Assembly (NCBI RefSeq): GCF_015550595.1
Contig: NZ_JADNBB010000002.1
Coordinates: 399,627 to 463,626, forward strand
Source of the DNA: Parabacteroides goldsteinii
GTDB lineage: Bacteria > Bacteroidota > Bacteroidia > Bacteroidales > Tannerellaceae
Direction of reading: 5' to 3'
Length of the DNA: 64,000 nt
Positions 44,199 through 53,038 of the stretch are shown here, in pieces. Numbering within the stretch: the first letter of the stretch is position 1; every line of letters begins with the position of its first letter. Under the pieces are notes generated by a model. The model was not told the DNA's origin. It worked only from the letters and a program-made list of their open reading frames with translations, and did no database searches. The position numbers were made by a program, and so were the translations under genes.

Positions 44199-45857
44199 AT
44201 GAAAAGATTATATAGAACATTTAAATTTACAGCAATTGCTTTATTGGCGATCTCTCTGAGCAATTGTACGGGGGAATTGACTACCAATTCATCAACGGAT
44301 GTAGATGAATCAACCATCCTCTCCAGTACGACGGGATTGAATATGTCGTTGACCGGTACTTATAAATATTTATTATTAGGTGAGTCCGGTGCCAGCAGTC
44401 AGAACGATGCTTGTTATGCTGGTGTTACCGGGCTGTGCATGGGATATGATTTGCTGGGTGCAGATATCCTGAGTACAAAGAATTACGGTGGTTCGGTAGA
44501 GGATCACTATCGTTTTAGCGAAGGTCGTACGCAATCTGCTGGTGACTATGCAAAACGAATCTGGACAAATATGTATAAAATTATCAACCAGGTAAATGTC
44601 ATTATTGATGCACTTCCCGAAGCGACAGGTAGTGAAGCTGAGAAAGCTGAATTGAAAGGACAGTGCCTGGCCATGCGTGGTATCGCTTATTTCAATCTAC
44701 TTTTGAATTATCAGCAGACTTATGCTATTGCTAAAGATAAACGTGGTGTTATTCTTCGTTTGTCTTCCGATGATCCTGATTCCATGCCTTTTTCTACTGT
44801 AGAACAAGGTTATCAGCAGGTGATCAAGGATCTTAAAGATGCAGAATCTCTGCTGGCTTCTTTTGAACGTAGCGAAGAATGGCGTGTGAATGCTGAAGTT
44901 GCTGCCGGTTATCTGGCTCGTGTATATCAGGTGATGGGTGACTGGAATAATGCACTGACGGAAGCAAAGAAGTTGTATGACAATCATTCTTCATTGATGA
45001 CTAAAACGGAATGGTGTAGTGGGTTTGATAATCTAATATCAGACGGATGTAAGGAAGTTATCTGGGGAATTAAGTTTACAAACTTGTCTAATATTAGTTC
45101 CAATACAGAGTTTAACTATTGGTATAATCAGGATCCGGGTTATGGTGAAGGTATGACTGATGGTCCGATTTATAGCTTCATCAACTTATTTGTTGATTCC
45201 AGGTATGTACAATTGTTTGACGAAACTGATTTCCGTGGCAGTAAATGTACAAAAACAGAAGGTGTGACAGATGCTGATGTGAAACCCGTTATGTTCTGGC
45301 ATCGTACAGCTAATGGTAATGAGGAAACAAGGGCTAAATGGGCATATAACAAATTCAAATATTATGGTGATGCCAATGGTTCTCCTCAGGGACATACCTA
45401 TCCTGAATTTTGCTACATGCGTAGTGCTGAAATGTTATTGATCATGGCGGAAGCTGAAGCTAACCTGAACAACCTGGGAGCAGCTTTGTCTCATCTGAAT
45501 ACGTTGCAAAACGCTCGTGAAGTGGCTAAACCGACCACGGCAGTTGATAAAGATGTACTTTTGGAAGCTATTTATGTAGAACGCCGTAAGGAATTATTAG
45601 GAGAAGGTGTAACAGGTATGTATGATTTGATGCGTTTGCAGAAACCGCTTTATCGTTATGCTGCAACCACGGAAGATCCGGCAGGTCATTTCTCTTTGGG
45701 CTTGAATTTCCTGGATAACTATAATCCGACCGATAAAGCTCCTTACGGTTATTTGCCGTCTAATGACTACCGCTTCCTGTATCAGATTCCACAATTGGAA
45801 TTCACACAGAATACTGTTATCAGTGAATCTGAACAGAATCCGTTTAAAGGAAATTAA
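44199..45857 (+). CDS. SusD/RagB-family lipoprotein (second of tandem pair)
   Basis: A 552-residue surface lipoprotein, lipobox SNC (cysteine about 23), mature start TGELTTNSSTDVDESTI. SusD marks are GQCLAMRGIAYFNLLLNYQQTY, ERRKELLGEGVTGMYDLMRLQKPL and the C-terminal FLYQIPQLEFTQN. It is a paralogue of the SusD at 38751 but longer, partly through an insertion near residues 345-365 (FRGSKCTKTEGVTDADVKP). It begins 12 bases after its SusC. Confidence 0.95.
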   Translation: MKRLYRTFKFTAIALLAISLSNCTGELTTNSSTDVDESTILSSTTGLNMSLTGTYKYLLLGESGASSQNDACYAGVTGLCMGYDLLGADILSTKNYGGSVEDHYRFSEGRTQSAGDYAKRIWTNMYKIINQVNVIIDALPEATGSEAEKAELKGQCLAMRGIAYFNLLLNYQQTYAIAKDKRGVILRLSSDDPDSMPFSTVEQGYQQVIKDLKDAESLLASFERSEEWRVNAEVAAGYLARVYQVMGDWNNALTEAKKLYDNHSSLMTKTEWCSGFDNLISDGCKEVIWGIKFTNLSNISSNTEFNYWYNQDPGYGEGMTDGPIYSFINLFVDSRYVQLFDETDFRGSKCTKTEGVTDADVKPVMFWHRTANGNEETRAKWAYNKFKYYGDANGSPQGHTYPEFCYMRSAEMLLIMAEAEANLNNLGAALSHLNTLQNAREVAKPTTAVDKDVLLEAIYVERRKELLGEGVTGMYDLMRLQKPLYRYAATTEDPAGHFSLGLNFLDNYNPTDKAPYGYLPSNDYRFLYQIPQLEFTQNTVISESEQNPFKGN

Positions 45858-45884
45858 TTTGTAAATTATAGTAAGTAAAGACGA

Positions 45885-45918
45885 GAGGCGTGTCCGCGAT
45901 GGATATGCCTCTTTTTTT
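45885..45918 (+). terminator. Terminator after second tandem susCD
   Basis: Arms 45885-45895 and 45901-45911 pair over 11 bp (two G-U) with the loop GCGAT, followed by seven T (45912-45918). Confidence 0.88.
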
Positions 45919-45932
45919 ATACTACTTATTTT

Positions 45933-45964
45933 CTTGTAAAGGAGCGATGAACTGAATATCTTTG
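45933..45964 (+). promoter_or_regulatory. Promoter for metallophosphoesterase gene
   Basis: CTTG (45933-45936), 20 bases, TATCTTTG (45957-45964). The -7 box is exact and the -33 box has one mismatch. It lies 35 bases before the start codon. Confidence 0.65.
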
Positions 45965-45999
45965 TAAAATTCAAATCATTAATAACTTAAAATAATACC

Positions 46000-47163
46000 A
46001 TGAATAAGATCAATCTTTTCTTTTTCTTTTTGTTATTGGCTATTCTTCCTGCCTTTTCACAGGATGACATCCAAATCACCCATGCCCCTTATCTGCAAAA
46101 TCTGGGTGAGAATGAAGTGACAATCGTCTGGACGGTCAATAAACCATCGGTAGGTTGGGTGGAGCTGGCACCGGATGACGGGACACATTTTTATCAGACG
46201 GAACGTCCGAAGTTCTTCAATGCAAAGAACGGAATAAAGCAGACATCTACCGTTCATGCAGTTCATCTGAAAGGATTGAAGGGGGGTACACGTTATCGGT
46301 ATCGGGTATATTCACAGGAGGTCCTGAGTCATGTCGGTTGGCGAGTGATATATGGGAATGTGGCTGCCACCTCTGTTTACGGGAAACAACCATTAGAGTT
46401 TCAGACCAGCGATCATGGCAGGCAAGCGGTTAACTTTGCGATGGTTAATGATATTCATGGCAAGAGTGATCTTTTGGAAAAGCTTGTATCACATTGTGAC
46501 CTGAAAACAACCGATATGTTCCTGTTCAATGGAGATATGGTATCTATCTTCAATAGTGAAAAAGAAATATTCGAAGGCTTTATGGATAAGGCAACAGAAC
46601 TTTTTGCTTCTGAAATACCGATGTATTATACCCGTGGTAATCATGAAACACGCGGATCTTTCGCAACGGCTTTCCAGGACTATTTTTCTCCCAAACAGGA
46701 ACATATCTATTATATGTTTCGCCAGGGACCTGTCTGTTTCGTTATTTTGGATAGCGGTGAAGATAAGCCGGATTCAGACCTGGAGTATGCCGGAATAACT
46801 GTCTATGACCAATATCGTACGGAGCAGGCTGAATGGTTGAAAGGCGTACTTGAAAGCAAAGAATATAAGGAAGCACCATTCAAAGTGGTTGTTTGTCATA
46901 TTCCTCCTTTTGGCGGATGGCATGGCAATGAGGAAGTGGCTGAAAAGTTTATGCCATTACTGAATAATGCAGGTGTCGATATTATGCTTTGTGCTCATCT
47001 TCACCGTTATATACGGAATGATGCGAAAGAGGACGTTCGGTTTCCCATTATTGTAAATTCCAATAATACCGTATTGAAGGCGGAAGTTGATTCCAGGGTG
47101 TTGAACATAAAAATACTGGATACGGAAGGGAAGGAGATCGATAAGCTGAGGATAACCAAATAA
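46000..47163 (+). CDS. Exported purple-acid-phosphatase-like metallophosphoesterase
   Basis: A 387-residue secreted enzyme: signal peptide (INLFFFFLLLAILPAFS), an N-terminal fibronectin-III-like domain (~25-140, with NEVTIVWTVNKPSVGWVEL), and a calcineurin-like catalytic domain with metal motifs NDIHG, FNGDMV, TRGNHE, VCHIPP and CAHLHRY in the expected order. This layout is that of purple acid phosphatases, but the substrate is not evident. It follows the second susCD but has its own promoter after a terminator, so it is probably not strictly part of that operon. A role in releasing phosphate from the imported ligand is conjecture. Confidence 0.88.
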   Translation: MNKINLFFFFLLLAILPAFSQDDIQITHAPYLQNLGENEVTIVWTVNKPSVGWVELAPDDGTHFYQTERPKFFNAKNGIKQTSTVHAVHLKGLKGGTRYRYRVYSQEVLSHVGWRVIYGNVAATSVYGKQPLEFQTSDHGRQAVNFAMVNDIHGKSDLLEKLVSHCDLKTTDMFLFNGDMVSIFNSEKEIFEGFMDKATELFASEIPMYYTRGNHETRGSFATAFQDYFSPKQEHIYYMFRQGPVCFVILDSGEDKPDSDLEYAGITVYDQYRTEQAEWLKGVLESKEYKEAPFKVVVCHIPPFGGWHGNEEVAEKFMPLLNNAGVDIMLCAHLHRYIRNDAKEDVRFPIIVNSNNTVLKAEVDSRVLNIKILDTEGKEIDKLRITK

Positions 47164-47261
47164 CGGTACATTTTATCATTCTTGAACTAATGAATTATAG
47201 ATTCAATTGTATTTCCTCTTTCAGATTATAAGAAAAAGCGTATAAAAAATATCGTTTTATA

Positions 47262-47292
47262 TTTGGCGGTTTAAAAAAAGGCTGTATCTTTG
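47262..47292 (+). promoter_or_regulatory. leu operon promoter (TTTG-N19-TATCTTTG)
   Basis: Perfect match: TTTG at 47262-47265, 19 bases, TATCTTTG at 47285-47292, then GCAGCGT as in the ilv promoter. The start would lie about 15-20 bases before the leader ORF. Confidence 0.88.
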
Positions 47293-47314
47293 CAGCGTTA
47301 AATAAGAAAAGACA

Positions 47315-47389
47315 ATGAAACAGAACATAGCAAATAGTCTCATTATTTCTCTAAACATTATTCTACTCTGGGAACGGGATAGGAAGTGA
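47315..47389 (+). CDS. leuL: leu leader peptide (24 aa, Leu/Ile-rich)
   Basis: A 24-codon ORF with the core SLIISLNIILLW. It has 5 Ile and 4 Leu codons, and no Val. Position and context are as for the ilv leader: strong promoter upstream, antiterminator arm at the stop codon and intrinsic terminator before leuA. The composition matches the products of the operon (Leu directly, Ile through citramalate) better than a general branched-chain signal would. The symbol is by functional analogy. Confidence 0.85.
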   Translation: MKQNIANSLIISLNIILLWERDRK

Positions 47390-47463
47390 GACTGTACGTG
47401 CTTTTCTGATGCATGAAGATATTAAAGAGCCTTTCTCACTTCCTTGTGAGAAGGGCTTTTTTT
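47382..47463 (+). promoter_or_regulatory. leu attenuator: antiterminator and intrinsic terminator
   Basis: GGAAGTGAGA (47382-47391), which includes the leader stop codon, is perfectly complementary to TCTCACTTCC (47434-47443). The latter overlaps the left arm of a 12-bp terminator stem (47428-47439 with 47446-47457, one G-U pair) followed by seven T. The two structures are mutually exclusive. The terminator right arm and T-run (GAGAAGGGCTTTTTTAT) are identical to those of the ilv attenuator, so the two leaders share origin or strong constraint. Confidence 0.88.
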
Positions 47464-47507
47464 ATGGATACAAACAAGAATATAAACAAATTTAAGAGTA
47501 TAAGATT

Positions 47508-49004
47508 ATGTCAGACAGATTATTTATTTTTGACACCACGTTGAGAGATGGTGAGCAAGTTCCGGGATGCCAGTTAAACAGTATTGAAAAGATTCAGGTG
47601 GCAAGAGCGCTTGAAGAACTTGGCGTAGATGTGATTGAAGCAGGATTTCCGGTATCGAGCCCGGGGGACTTCAATAGTGTTGTCGAGATATCGAAAGCTG
47701 TCACCTGGCCGACCATCTGTGCGTTGACTCGTGCCGTCGAAAAAGATATCGACGTGGCTGCCGAAGCTTTGAAGTACGCTAAACGCGGACGTATCCACAC
47801 CGGTATCGGTACTTCCGATTATCATATCCGTTATAAATTCAATTCCAACCAGGATGAAATTCTGGAACGTGCTATCGCAGCTACGAAATATGCTAAACGA
47901 TATGTGGAAGATATTGAATTTTATTGCGAAGATGCCGGACGTACGGACAATGCTTATCTGGCCCGTGTCGTCGAGGCCGTGATCAAAGCCGGTGCCACAG
48001 TTGTAAATATCCCTGATACGACCGGTTATTGTCTGCCTGACGAATATGGTGCAAAGATCAAATATCTGATGGAACACGTAGACGGTATACAGAATGCAAT
48101 CATTTCTACCCACTGCCATAATGACTTGGGAATGGCTACCGCTAATACCGTACAGGGTGTTTTGAATGGTGCACGCCAGGTGGAAGTAACCATCAACGGT
48201 ATCGGCGAACGTGCCGGAAATACCTCCCTGGAAGAAGTTGCCATGATCTTCCGCAGCCATAAAGAACGTGCTATCGAAACAAATATCAATACAACTAAGA
48301 TCTATGGTATTAGTCGTATGGTTTCAAGCCTGATGAATATGCCTATCCAGCCGAATAAAGCCATTGTCGGACGTAATGCGTTTGCTCACTCTTCCGGTAT
48401 CCACCAGGATGGCGTATTGAAGAACCGCGAAAGCTATGAGATCATCGACCCGAAAGATGTCGGTATCGACGATAACGCAATCGTACTGACAGCCCGTAGC
48501 GGACGTGCCGCCTTGAAACATCGTCTGAGTGTATTGGGTGTGGAACTGAGCCAGGAAAAGCTGGATAAGGTATATGAAGAGTTCCTGAAACTGGCCGACC
48601 GTAAGAAAGATATCAACGACGACGACGTACTGATGCTGGCCGGCAAAGACCGTACCGCCATGCATCGTATTAAACTGGATTACCTGCAGGTTACTTCCGG
48701 TGTCGGTTTACAGTCGGTAGCCAGTGTCTGTCTGGATATTGCCGGTGAGAAGTTTGAAGCTGCCGCATCCGGAAACGGTCCTGTCGATGCAGCCATTAAA
48801 GCCGTCAAATCGATCATTCACCGCACGATGACTATCCAGGAGTTTCTCATTCAGGCGATTAATAAGGGTAGCGACGATATGGGTAAAGTACATATGCAGG
48901 TTGAATACGATGGGAATAACTATTATGGGTTTGCTGCCAACACCGATATTATCGCAGCTTCAGTGGAAGCCTTTATCGATGCAATCAATAAGTTCGTAAA
49001 ATAA
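47508..49004 (+). CDS. leuA: 2-Isopropylmalate synthase
   Basis: Condenses acetyl-CoA with 2-oxoisovalerate, the first committed step to leucine. Visible: [16 protein letters not shown] with the metal-binding Asp, the barrel motif [14 protein letters not shown] with two metal-binding histidines, and [17 protein letters not shown]-terminal LeuA allosteric domain (from about 385) gives feedback inhibition by leucine. Length 498 aa is typical. It is the first enzyme gene behind the attenuator. Confidence 0.95.
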   Translation: MSDRLFIFDTTLRDGEQVPGCQLNSIEKIQVARALEELGVDVIEAGFPVSSPGDFNSVVEISKAVTWPTICALTRAVEKDIDVAAEALKYAKRGRIHTGIGTSDYHIRYKFNSNQDEILERAIAATKYAKRYVEDIEFYCEDAGRTDNAYLARVVEAVIKAGATVVNIPDTTGYCLPDEYGAKIKYLMEHVDGIQNAIISTHCHNDLGMATANTVQGVLNGARQVEVTINGIGERAGNTSLEEVAMIFRSHKERAIETNINTTKIYGISRMVSSLMNMPIQPNKAIVGRNAFAHSSGIHQDGVLKNRESYEIIDPKDVGIDDNAIVLTARSGRAALKHRLSVLGVELSQEKLDKVYEEFLKLADRKKDINDDDVLMLAGKDRTAMHRIKLDYLQVTSGVGLQSVASVCLDIAGEKFEAAASGNGPVDAAIKAVKSIIHRTMTIQEFLIQAINKGSDDMGKVHMQVEYDGNNYYGFAANTDIIAASVEAFIDAINKFVK

Positions 49005-49022
49005 CATAATACATAATTAGCA

Positions 49023-50420
49023 ATGAGCAAGACATTATTTGAGAAGATTTGGGAGAAGCATGTGGTGGATACCCTTCCCGACGGAACAATACAATTTTAT
49101 ATCGACCGTCTGTATTGCCATGAAGTGACCAGTCCGCAGGCTTTCGCCGGGTTACGTGCCCGTGGCCTGAAGCCTTTCCGTCCGGAACAGATCACTTGTA
49201 TGCCGGATCATAATATTCCGACATTGAACCAGGAGAAACCGATCGAAGACCCGGTATCGAAAAACCAGGTAGATACGTTGGAGCAGAATGCTAAAGATTT
49301 CAACCTGACTTATTACGGTCTGCAACATCCGAAGAATGGTATCATCCATGTGGTAGGGCCGGAAACAGGTATGACCCAGCCGGGTATGACGATCGTTTGT
49401 GGTGACTCCCACACATCTACCCACGGTGCTATGGGCGCTATCGCTTTCGGTATCGGTACCAGCGAAGTGGAAATGACTCTGGCTACCCAATGTATCATGC
49501 AGCGCAAGCCGAAGACGATGCGTATCACTATCGACGGCAAACGTAAACCGGGCGTAACAGCCAAGGACTTTGCCCTGTACATTATAAGTAAGATGACAAC
49601 AGGCGGTGCCACCGGTTATTTCGTTGAGTATGCCGGCGAAGCCATTCGCAATACAACAATGGAAGAACGCCTTACTATCTGTAACTTGTCCATCGAAATG
49701 GGTGCTCGTGGCGGTATGATCGCTCCCGACCAGGTGACTTTCGACTATCTGAAAGACCGCGAATTCGCCCCCCGTGCCGAAGCCTGGGAAAAGAGCCTGG
49801 CTGAATGGCGCGAACTATATAGCGATCCCGATGCAAAATTCGACAAAGAGATTGTTTTCCATGCCGAAGATATCGACCCGATGATCACCTACGGTACCAA
49901 TCCGGGTATGGGAATGGGCATACGTGAAAGCATCCCGACAATGGAGAGTGTGGACGAAGCCGGCCGTATCTCTTATAAAAAATCACTTGATTATATGGGG
50001 TTCACTGCCGGAGAGCCGGTATTGGGCAAAAAGATCGATTATGTCTTCCTGGGTAGTTGTACGAACGGCCGTATCGAAGACTTCCGCGATTTCGCTTCTT
50101 TGGTGAAAGGTAAGAAAAAAGCGGATGATGTAATTGTATGGCTCGTACCCGGAAGCTGGCAGGTAGAACGCCAGATCCGTGCCGAGGGTATCGACAAAAT
50201 CTTGAATGAGGCTGGTTTCGAACTGCGTCAGCCGGGTTGTTCTGCTTGTCTGGCCATGAACGAAGATAAGGTTCCGGCCGGTAAATATGCCGTATCCACC
50301 TCAAACCGTAACTTCGAAGGTCGTCAGGGACCCGGTGCACGCACGATCCTGGCCGGTCCGTTGGTTGCAGCGGCTGCCGCAGTAACAGGAAAGATTACCG
50401 ATCCGAGAGATTTAATGTAA
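49023..50420 (+). CDS. leuC: 3-Isopropylmalate dehydratase large subunit
   Basis: Aconitase-superfamily subunit that carries the [4Fe-4S] cluster and, with LeuD, isomerises 2- to 3-isopropylmalate (and citramalate to 3-methylmalate). Cluster cysteines are in [15 protein letters not shown] and in [40 protein letters not shown] is the usual substrate-site segment. Length 465 aa. It starts 18 bases after leuA. Confidence 0.97.
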   Translation: MSKTLFEKIWEKHVVDTLPDGTIQFYIDRLYCHEVTSPQAFAGLRARGLKPFRPEQITCMPDHNIPTLNQEKPIEDPVSKNQVDTLEQNAKDFNLTYYGLQHPKNGIIHVVGPETGMTQPGMTIVCGDSHTSTHGAMGAIAFGIGTSEVEMTLATQCIMQRKPKTMRITIDGKRKPGVTAKDFALYIISKMTTGGATGYFVEYAGEAIRNTTMEERLTICNLSIEMGARGGMIAPDQVTFDYLKDREFAPRAEAWEKSLAEWRELYSDPDAKFDKEIVFHAEDIDPMITYGTNPGMGMGIRESIPTMESVDEAGRISYKKSLDYMGFTAGEPVLGKKIDYVFLGSCTNGRIEDFRDFASLVKGKKKADDVIVWLVPGSWQVERQIRAEGIDKILNEAGFELRQPGCSACLAMNEDKVPAGKYAVSTSNRNFEGRQGPGARTILAGPLVAAAAAVTGKITDPRDLM

Positions 50421-50453
50421 TAAGATTACGAACTGAAAAATCAAAAGAACGAA

Positions 50454-51044
50454 ATGAAAGAAAAATTCACGATAGTAACATCCACCTGTGTACCTCTTCC
50501 TCTGGAGAATGTAGACACAGACCAGATCATCCCGGCCCGTTTCCTGAAAGCGACCACACGCGAGGGCTTCGGCGATAATCTTTTCCGCGACTGGCGTTAT
50601 GACAAGGCGGGCAACCCTAATCCTGACTTTGTACTGAATCAGAAGACGTATAAAGGAGAGATCCTGGTAGCCGGAAAGAACTTCGGTAGCGGTTCCAGCC
50701 GCGAACATGCTGCCTGGGCGATTGCCGGATATGGATTCCGGGCTGTTGTCAGCAGTTTCTTCGCCGACATCTTCAAGAACAATTCGATGAACAACGGGCT
50801 CGTTCCGGTTGTTGTTTCTCCTGAGTTCCTGGCAGAGATATTCGCATCTGTCGAAGCCGATCCGAAAGCGACGCTGACGATCGATCTCCCTTCGCAGACG
50901 ATAACCAACAATGCAACCGGTAAAAGCGAATCCTTTGACATCAACGCATATAAGAAAGACTGTCTGGTAAACGGCCTTGACGATATCGACTACCTCTTGG
51001 CTAACAAGTCCAAAATAGAATCGTACGAAGCAAACAGAAAATAG
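50454..51044 (+). CDS. leuD: 3-Isopropylmalate dehydratase small subunit
   Basis: The swivelling-domain partner of LeuC, 196 residues. Typical blocks are PLPLENVDTDQIIPARFLK at the N-terminus and GKNFGSGSSREHAAWAIAGYG, the active-site loop. One base separates its stop codon from the next start, indicating translational coupling with the CimA-like gene. Confidence 0.96.
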   Translation: MKEKFTIVTSTCVPLPLENVDTDQIIPARFLKATTREGFGDNLFRDWRYDKAGNPNPDFVLNQKTYKGEILVAGKNFGSGSSREHAAWAIAGYGFRAVVSSFFADIFKNNSMNNGLVPVVVSPEFLAEIFASVEADPKATLTIDLPSQTITNNATGKSESFDINAYKKDCLVNGLDDIDYLLANKSKIESYEANRK

Positions 51045-51045
51045 G

Positions 51046-52557
51046 ATGGTAGAAATAATGGATACAACCCTTCGGGACGGGGAACAGACATCGGGTGTCT
51101 CCTTTGCGGCTCATGAAAAGCTCAGCATTGCACAAATGTTGTTGAGCGATTTGGGAGTGAACCGCGTAGAGGTAGCCTCGGCACGCGTATCGGACGGAGA
51201 GTTCGAAGCCGTGAAACGTGTGGCTGCCTGGGCCGAACGTACCGGAAATCTGCATAAGCTCGAAGTATTGGGTTTTGTAGATGGCGACGCCTCGCTCAAC
51301 TGGATCGAATCGGCCGGTTGCCGCGTGGTAAACCTACTCTGTAAAGGTTCGTATAAACACGTAACCGAACAACTCCGCAAATTGCCTGAACAGCATATTG
51401 CAGATATCCGTTCTGTTGTATCGCTGGCTACCGAAAAAGGTATTGATGTAAATATTTATCTGGAAGACTGGTCGAACGGGATCAAGAATTCTCCCGACTA
51501 TGTATTCCTATTGGTTGATGCGTTGAAAGACCTACCCATCCGCCGTTTTATGCTGCCTGATACATTGGGCATTCTGAATCCCGGAAATACATACGATTTC
51601 TGTAAGCAGATGGTGGATCGTTATCCTGACCTGCATTTTGATTTCCATGCCCATAACGATTACGACCTGGCAGTAGCCAATGTCTACTCGGCTGTGCGGG
51701 CGGGAATACACGGTATACATACCACTATCAACGGCTTGGGGGAACGGGCAGGAAATGCACCGCTCAGCAGTGTGATCGCTGTAATAAAAGATCAACTGGG
51801 AGAAGAAACTCCTATTAAAGAAGAAAAGATCAATGCCGCGAGCCGTCTGGTAGAAACCTATTCCGGCATTCATATTGCCCCGAACCGCCCGATTATCGGA
51901 GAACATGTCTTTACGCAATGCGCCGGTGTGCATGCGGATGGCGACAGTAAAAACAATCTGTATTGCAACGACCTGATCCCCGAACGCTTCGGACGTGTAC
52001 GCGAATATGCACTCGGAAAAACATCCGGTAAAGCCAATATCCGTATGAACCTGGAATCGCTCGGAATAGACGTCGACGACGAATCCATGCGTAAGATTAC
52101 CGAGCGCATTATCGAGTTGGGTGATAAGAAAGAAATGGTGACAACCGAAGACCTGCCTTATATCATCAGTGATGTCCTTCACCATGATACTATGACAGAT
52201 CAACGTATCCGTATATTAAATTATTCATTATCTTTGGCACAGGGACTGAGGCCTGTAGCAACACTGAAGATCGAGATCAACGGTGAGGCTTATCAGGAAT
52301 CGGCTTGTGGCGACGGACAGTATGACGCATTCGTTCGCGCCCTTCGTAAGATCTATTCGGATCTGGGGCGTCCATTCCCGATGTTGACCAACTATTCCGT
52401 ATCTATTCCTCCCGGCGGTCGTACCGACGCTTTCGTACAGACGATCATCAGCTGGAATTTTGCCGGAGTAGACTTTAAAACCCGCGGTCTTGATGCCGAC
52501 CAGACAGAAGCCGCCATCAAGGCAACGCTGAAGATGCTGAATAAGATCGAACAATAA
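51046..52557 (+). CDS. cimA: LeuA/CimA-family synthase, probable citramalate synthase
   Basis: A 503-residue second member of the DRE-TIM acyltransferase family: [30 protein letters not shown] (metal-binding HxH) and NGLGERAGNAPLSSV, plus a C-terminal LeuA-type regulatory domain. It is distant from the LeuA at the head of the same operon. Two copies in one leu operon, and a leader rich in Ile as well as Leu codons, favour citramalate synthase (pyruvate plus acetyl-CoA), whose product LeuCD and LeuB turn into 2-oxobutyrate for isoleucine. A second isopropylmalate synthase or a homocitrate-type enzyme cannot be excluded from sequence alone. Confidence 0.72.
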   Translation: MVEIMDTTLRDGEQTSGVSFAAHEKLSIAQMLLSDLGVNRVEVASARVSDGEFEAVKRVAAWAERTGNLHKLEVLGFVDGDASLNWIESAGCRVVNLLCKGSYKHVTEQLRKLPEQHIADIRSVVSLATEKGIDVNIYLEDWSNGIKNSPDYVFLLVDALKDLPIRRFMLPDTLGILNPGNTYDFCKQMVDRYPDLHFDFHAHNDYDLAVANVYSAVRAGIHGIHTTINGLGERAGNAPLSSVIAVIKDQLGEETPIKEEKINAASRLVETYSGIHIAPNRPIIGEHVFTQCAGVHADGDSKNNLYCNDLIPERFGRVREYALGKTSGKANIRMNLESLGIDVDDESMRKITERIIELGDKKEMVTTEDLPYIISDVLHHDTMTDQRIRILNYSLSLAQGLRPVATLKIEINGEAYQESACGDGQYDAFVRALRKIYSDLGRPFPMLTNYSVSIPPGGRTDAFVQTIISWNFAGVDFKTRGLDADQTEAAIKATLKMLNKIEQ

Positions 52558-52561
52558 TTAT

Positions 52562-52567
52562 AGGAGG
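52562..52567 (+). promoter_or_regulatory. Strong Shine-Dalgarno of mgsA
   Basis: AGGAGG, 8 bases before the mgsA ATG. Such perfect sites are uncommon in Bacteroidota. Confidence 0.65.
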
Positions 52568-52575
52568 TATTAGTT

Positions 52576-53022
52576 ATGAACAAAAGATTGACCATTGCGC
52601 TCGTAGCGCACGATAACCGTAAAGCAGACATGGTAGAATGGGCTGTACACAATGCAGAATTCCTTTCCCATCATCATTTGGTATGTACCGGAACCACCGG
52701 TGGACTGATTCGCAGCGCTTTCGACGAGAAAGGCGTAGGTGCTGAAATTACTTGTATGCATTCCGGTCCGTTAGGCGGAGATGCCGAAATTGCAGCAATG
52801 GTAGTACGGAAGGAAGTGGATCTGGCGATCTTTCTGATCGACGACTTGAATCCGCAGCCTCACGAAGCCGACATCCAGATGTTGCTTCGCCAGTGTCGTG
52901 TTCATAACGTGCCGATCGCTTGTAACCGTTACAGTGCAGACCTGATGATTACGAGCACCCTGTGGGATGACGACAGTTATGTCCCCACGGAACCCAAATA
53001 TGTGTTATTTAAAAGAGACTAA
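52576..53022 (+). CDS. mgsA: Methylglyoxal synthase
   Basis: Converts dihydroxyacetone phosphate to methylglyoxal and phosphate, a bypass of lower glycolysis. The 148-residue length and the motifs [38 protein letters not shown] (with catalytic Asp) and [20 protein letters not shown] are diagnostic. Placement between the CimA-like gene and leuB, 18 bases after the former and 16 before the latter, puts it under the leu attenuator. Its link to leucine synthesis is not obvious; see the findings. Confidence 0.95.
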   Translation: MNKRLTIALVAHDNRKADMVEWAVHNAEFLSHHHLVCTGTTGGLIRSAFDEKGVGAEITCMHSGPLGGDAEIAAMVVRKEVDLAIFLIDDLNPQPHEADIQMLLRQCRVHNVPIACNRYSADLMITSTLWDDDSYVPTEPKYVLFKRD

Positions 53023-53038
53023 AAGAACAGTTATTTAT

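Noticed and set aside
52967..53038. 24-codon N-terminal extension of LeuB
   Set aside because: It overlaps the end of mgs[13 protein letters not shown] from 53039 is the normal LeuB start.
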